From positions 1-55,595 of the forward strand of contig JAFSVU010000035.1 in NCBI GenBank assembly GCA_017444825.1: a stretch of DNA of 55,595 nt. Reading direction: 5' to 3'. Within the stretch, counting starts at the first letter, position 1, and every line of letters begins with the position of its first letter. The notes below the pieces were generated by a model. It saw only the letters and a program-made list of their open reading frames with translations. It was not told where the DNA came from and ran no database searches. Shown in pieces: positions 52,224 to 55,595 of this stretch. The translations under genes were made by a program, and so were the position numbers. This DNA is from Clostridia bacterium. Its GTDB lineage: Bacteria; Bacillota; Clostridia; UBA1212.

Positions 52224-53914
52224 AAAGTGTATCAATTTACAATTTTAGAAGTATAAGTTCTGCGGAAAGTATATTTTTATCTAATTATACTATTCTTGTT
52301 GGAAAAAATAATGAAGGAAAAACTAATGTTTTATCAGCAATTGGTATGGCAATCGAAACTATTGATAATCCACTAGCAAAGTATGATATAAATTTTTTTC
52401 AAAGGAGCTATCAAAGAGATTTTGAATATAATTTGGAACGAGATTATCCGGTTAAATTGAATACCGGTTAATATGATAAAATGAAACCCACAAAAATAGT
52501 ACTTGCTTTTTTACTTAATGACGATGAAAAATTAAAGTTTAAAACAGAATTAGGCCTTGAAAACAATGGGGACCTATGTGTTGAAATAACGTATGTTAAA
52601 AATGAAAAGTTTAATTATTATATACCGAATTTTCTAATTAAAGGGAAAAAAGGAAGAGGTGCTAGTACGTATAAAGAAAAAATACGAAGCGTTTTAAAGT
52701 TTGTTAGTGAAAATTTCTTTTTCACATATATTCCTGCTGTTAGAACATCAGACCAATCTATGGATGTGTTGCAATCTATAGTTAACAATAGAATTAGTGA
52801 ATTAAAAAACGATTCTGATTACTATAATGCTTTAAAGCTTTTAGAAGATAAAGAAACAAAACTAATGGAAGAGATTAGTTCTACGTTAACTCCAACCTTA
52901 ACTAAGTTTTTACCAGATGTTAAAAATGCTCTAATAACAACAACTTCTAAAAGGAGAGTTTATTCTAGGGCCATGTGGACTTTAATGATAGACGATGGAA
53001 ATAATACGGATATTTCATCAAAAGGAGATGGAATTAAAAGTTTGGCTGCTATAGCTTTACTTAAAAGTACTAGAGCAAATAAAGGATTTGTCGCAATAGA
53101 AGAACCAGAATCACATTTACATTCTGGTGCAATACATAAACTTGACGAGGTTTTAAGAGAAATATCTATGCATCAACAAGTATTAATTACAACTCATAAT
53201 GCCTGTTTTGTGAATCTTGCAAACTTAGAATCAAACATTGTTGTATCAAATGGTGAATGTTCTCCAGTACATTCTTTGGATAAACTTAGAGAGGAATTAG
53301 GTATATCGCTATCTGAAACATTGATTGTATCAGATAATATAATTGTTGTTGAAGGGGCTAGTGATATTAGAATTTATAAAAAAATATTATCAATTTTTAG
53401 TTCTAAAATAGAGCAATCATTAAACAATAAAACATTGTCAATTATTGCAGCGGGGAGTGCTTCAAAAGTATATTCATTGATGAATACCTATGAAAGTTGG
53501 TTAATTAAAACTTTTGCTATTTTTGACGCAGATGAATCTGGAAAAATGGAAATCGAAAATATGAAAAAAGATGGTAAACATAATTATGCAAAGTTACCAT
53601 TACATGGAAGAAACGAAACAGAAATTGAAGACATTTTGCCCTCTTATATATTGAACGAAGCAGTTTCAAACGTTTTAGGGATTAATATAGATAATGAAAC
53701 ATTTAAAAGAGATAAGTCTAAATTTTGTAAGAGATTGAAAAAGTTTTGTGATGCAAGCGGTTATGAACTTACTGACAAAGATAAAATAAATATAAAAACA
53801 AACATAGCTGATTTAATTGAGCATAACGACAACTTAGATAATAATTTATCTAAGGATGTAGTTGAAGCAATAAGGTTAATTTCAGAAAGAATAGAAAAAG
53901 ATTTTTCATTATAG
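52214..53914 (+). pseudogene. OLD-family ATPase/TOPRIM nuclease interrupted by one in-frame stop
   Basis: A single reading frame runs from the ATG at 52214 (GGAGGT upstream) to 53914 but has one TAA at 52469-52471. Before it are 85 residues with the FRSI start and the Walker A loop LVGKNNEGKTN. After it the frame continues with only YDK before an ATG at 52481, giving 477 residues. These hold the ABC-type signature region (SSKGDGIKSLAAIALL), Walker B (GFVAIEEPESHLH), TTHN and a TOPRIM domain (IVVEGASDI, FAIFDADESGKME). OLD nucleases act in phage defence. The break separates Walker A from the rest, so it is probably inactive unless the stop is read through or is an assembly error. Very AT-rich. 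Confidence 0.8.
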
Positions 53915-54021
53915 GGTTACAATTCCTTTATTACAAAATAATTTGATAATGTTCTACAAAATTCCAATTTATTATGCTATAAATGGTTACTTCTTAAAGT
54001 ACTTATGAATCAGCACACTAT

Positions 54022-54126
54022 GTACGAACGTTCCCTTATTACAAGGAACAAAAAATAACCATCATGTGATGATGGAATAAAATATTAATGAGGGTTATTA
54101 AGCCACATACTTAGTAGCCCTTTTTA
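54022..54126 (+). terminator. second copy of the cassette 3' module with terminator
   Basis: GTACGAACGTTC at 54022-54033 and a CCTT/AAGG mini-hairpin are followed by a terminator at 54091-54126. There AGGGTTA pairs with TAGCCCT, and inner TTAAG faces CTTAG, followed by TTTTT. It parallels 50566-50722 but here follows the OLD gene, 107 bases after its stop. Positions 53915-54021 hold nothing I can support. Confidence 0.55.
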
Positions 54127-54160
54127 TGTACCTCAATAATTCGTAAAGCCCAAATACTGC

Positions 54161-54182
54161 TTTTTATACTAACATTTACAAT
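54161..54182. repeat. 22-bp direct repeat, right copy
   Basis: Exact copy of 51969-51990, 31 bases before the left site of invertible segment B. Confidence 0.7.
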
Positions 54183-54212
54183 GGATATTATTTTGGGATT
54201 AAAATAAACTTC

Positions 54213-54470
54213 ACATAACATCAATTATGTAGCTTAATACGATCATTTTTTACATGGCTAATTATACCAAAAGACTCTGTGTTGCGTCAATATATTCAAG
54301 CGATTTTCCTCAATTATTTCAAATAAAAAACAATTATTAAAAGCCACACGTCATATTAGTTATAGTTATTCTGAAGGGTTCCAGAATCCAGCACAAAACA
54401 GTAAGTAGCGAAAAAAGCTTAGAAAAGCTGGCCTAAACACCGAAATCGAACAACATAATTGATGTTATGT
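54213..54470. other. putative invertible promoter segment B
   Basis: ACATAACATCAATTATGT (54213-54230) and ACATAATTGATGTTATGT (54453-54470) are exact 18-bp inverted copies, 222 bases apart. Arms ACATAA/TTATGT are the same as in segment A, but the 6-bp core is CATCAA instead of TAACCA. A strong promoter inside (54261-54290) points left, away from the cassette, with its -10 30 bases from the left site (28 in segment A). The right site ends 26 bases before the gene at 54497, the same distance as in A. Both segments share GTTGCGTCAA. Confidence 0.65.
54261..54290 (-). promoter_or_regulatory. promoter inside segment B, pointing away from the cassette
   Basis: On the minus strand TTGACG (complement 54285-54290), an 18-base spacer and TATAAT (complement 54261-54266) preceded by TGG, giving an extended -10. 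Confidence 0.7.
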
Positions 54471-54496
54471 TACATTTTCAGGTGTGAGGACCAGGC

Positions 54497-54976
54497 ATGA
54501 TCTATATCATTCTCGCGCTGATCTCGCTCAGCGTTCTGTACCTAACAAGATACTTTACCCGGAAAGGTATGCGCGCCGCATCCGTAGCAATCGTGGCGCT
54601 GCTTTGCGTTGTCTTCACGATATCCATTGGCGTTCTCTGCGTTAAGGCCGTCCATCCGTACTACCCCGCGGAAGAGGAAATGTTCATCATTTTCTCCGAA
54701 AACGGGTTGGTTGAGTTATTCTTCGGTACAAAAGGGATCGCTCCTGAGTTTACGTTGTCCATTCTGCGGACGGTTGTGGCTCTAATTGCGGTCACTATCG
54801 GCGTCACGGGGCTTGTTCTACTCCACGGATTCTTCGAAATAACCAAGGCTGTCGTCGCTTTCGTCAAATCTTCCAGGCGGGAAACTACCCACACAATTGT
54901 AAGACAGACCGAACCATTGGGCTCGTTTAATACACAAAAACCAATACTGAAACTCATCTGCAGGATGAACTGTTGA
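54497..54976 (+). CDS. small three-helix membrane protein B with CRMNC C-terminus
   Basis: 159 residues, a paralogue of the protein at 47641. Helices lie at about 1-17, 26-50 and 84-118. A basic cytoplasmic segment (KSSRRETTHTIVRQ) precedes the terminal QKPILKLICRMNC. Sequence between the helices diverges but spacing, topology and the last 13 residues are conserved. It is followed by a second prepilin-like gene 54 bases on, in the same order as cassette A. GAGG lies about 8 bases before the ATG. Confidence 0.65.
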   Translation: MIYIILALISLSVLYLTRYFTRKGMRAASVAIVALLCVVFTISIGVLCVKAVHPYYPAEEEMFIIFSENGLVELFFGTKGIAPEFTLSILRTVVALIAVTIGVTGLVLLHGFFEITKAVVAFVKSSRRETTHTIVRQTEPLGSFNTQKPILKLICRMNC

Positions 54977-55030
54977 CCTTTTTCTGATCGTAACACCAAA
55001 AACTTATACAAAATGAAAGAGGTAAACAAT

Positions 55031-55595
55031 ATGAGAAATAAAAAAGCTTTTACAGTGGTTGAGCTCGTCATCGTGATCGCCATCATTGCGATCCTCGCGG
55101 CGGTGCTCATACCTACGTTTGCGAACATTATCAAGAAAGCTAACACGTCGAAAGACAATCAGCTTATCAGAAACCTTAACACGGCGCTTGCGGCAAGCAG
55201 AGCGGAAAACAACAACGAACCCCACGCCAACATGACCGAGGCCCTCGCGGCAGCGGAGAAGTTTGGTTATGAGGTCGACAAGATCAACGCATCCGGAACT
55301 GATGCAGAGATCCTTTGGGACAGCCAGAACGACCTGTTCTGCTATTTTGATGGCAGTGAGATCAAATATATTCCGGAAAGTGAGCTCATATACACAAAGA
55401 ACAACACAGATCCGAAGAAGCAGATCTATGACGTTGACTACTGGGTAATCAGAAAAGATGTAACAGACACAGGCGAAGATAACAGGGGCGAAGGCGAGCA
55501 TCAGATCTCCGCTATGTATTCGACATACCTGGCAGGCCTTGCCGGCAATGATGCCACCATCGTAATTACGAAAGGCCTTGACGTTGGTAATAATA
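55031..55595 (+). CDS. prepilin-like protein B, cut by the window end
   Basis: 188 codons are visible and the frame is open at the edge. MRNKKA then FTVVELVIVIAIIAILAAV and LIPTFANIIKKANTSKDNQLIRNLNTALAASRAENNN closely match paralogue A, again with Ala before the predicted cleavage site. Similarity fades after about residue 115 (from IPESELIYTKNN on), where B goes its own way (YDVDYWVIRKDVTDTG). So the N-terminal assembly part is conserved and the exposed part varies. AGAGG lies about 9 bases upstream of the ATG. Confidence 0.8.
   Translation, partial: MRNKKAFTVVELVIVIAIIAILAAVLIPTFANIIKKANTSKDNQLIRNLNTALAASRAENNNEPHANMTEALAAAEKFGYEVDKINASGTDAEILWDSQNDLFCYFDGSEIKYIPESELIYTKNNTDPKKQIYDVDYWVIRKDVTDTGEDNRGEGEHQISAMYSTYLAGLAGNDATIVITKGLDVGNN

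Noticed and set aside
52481-53914. OLD C-terminal part as a complete independent gene
   Set aside because: It is in the same frame as the 85-codon upstream part, has no ribosome binding site of its own and lacks Walker A; it reads better as one gene with a stop.

Overview
The window reads as chromosomal DNA of a Gram-positive anaerobe of the Clostridia (Firmicutes). The grounds are NrdR, a MetH without the C-terminal reactivation domain, an NfnAB-type transhydrogenase pair, an LtaS-type lipoteichoic acid synthase, a VanW protein, a DacF-like carboxypeptidase, AsnA, and many lipoproteins or wall proteins with Thr-Pro linkers. I see no rRNA, tRNA or CRISPR array. Housekeeping genes are GC-balanced with strong GGAGG-type ribosome binding sites. 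Several AT-rich patches (about 1.45-3.1, 17.5-22.9, 27.4-30.1 and 48.7-54.2 kb) look acquired.

Layout. 0.3-3.1 kb: nrdR, a membrane protein, then an AT-rich patch with an immunity-like protein, its broken copy and a lipoprotein. 3.1-6.5 kb: metF-metH behind a consensus promoter. 6.5-8.9 kb (minus): trehalase-family hydrolase and transglutaminase-like lipoprotein. 9.0-17.1 kb: envelope cluster (DUF5711-like protein, CvpA family, D,D-carboxypeptidase, LtaS, VanW). 17.5-23.1 kb: large secreted lectin/metzincin protein, a membrane-anchored protein and a truncated copy of it. 23.2-27.3 kb (minus): zinc-ribbon membrane protein, and miaB-HAD phosphatase-nfo. 27.4-30.0 kb: AT-rich hypotheticals including a tandem paralogue pair. 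30.2-38.2 kb: nfnA-nfnB followed by a surface-glycan cluster (GT2-GtrA fusion, flippase, ATP-grasp, DegT aminotransferase) and tatD. 38.5-43.3 kb: 3D/G5 wall protein, rsmA, asnA (minus), diguanylate cyclase (minus). 43.5-46.9 kb: exported tail-anchored protein and a glycoside-hydrolase-like lipoprotein.

The most unusual part is 47.3-55.6 kb. It holds two paralogous cassettes, each a small membrane protein ending in CRxNC followed by a prepilin-like protein with a conserved N-terminus and a divergent C-terminus. Each cassette is preceded by a segment of about 210-260 bp bounded by inverted 18-bp sites (arms ACATAA/TTATGT around a 6-bp asymmetric core that differs between the cassettes). Each segment contains a good sigma-70 promoter that points away from the cassette. 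I read these as two invertible promoters, both in the OFF orientation, controlling phase-variable surface pilin-like proteins. Between the cassettes lie an IS21-type istA without istB and an OLD-family ATPase/nuclease gene broken by one in-frame stop.

A genome-scale signal also shows: the heptamer RCCAATG (complement CATTGGY) is strongly over-represented in the host-like genes and nearly absent from the AT-rich inserts.
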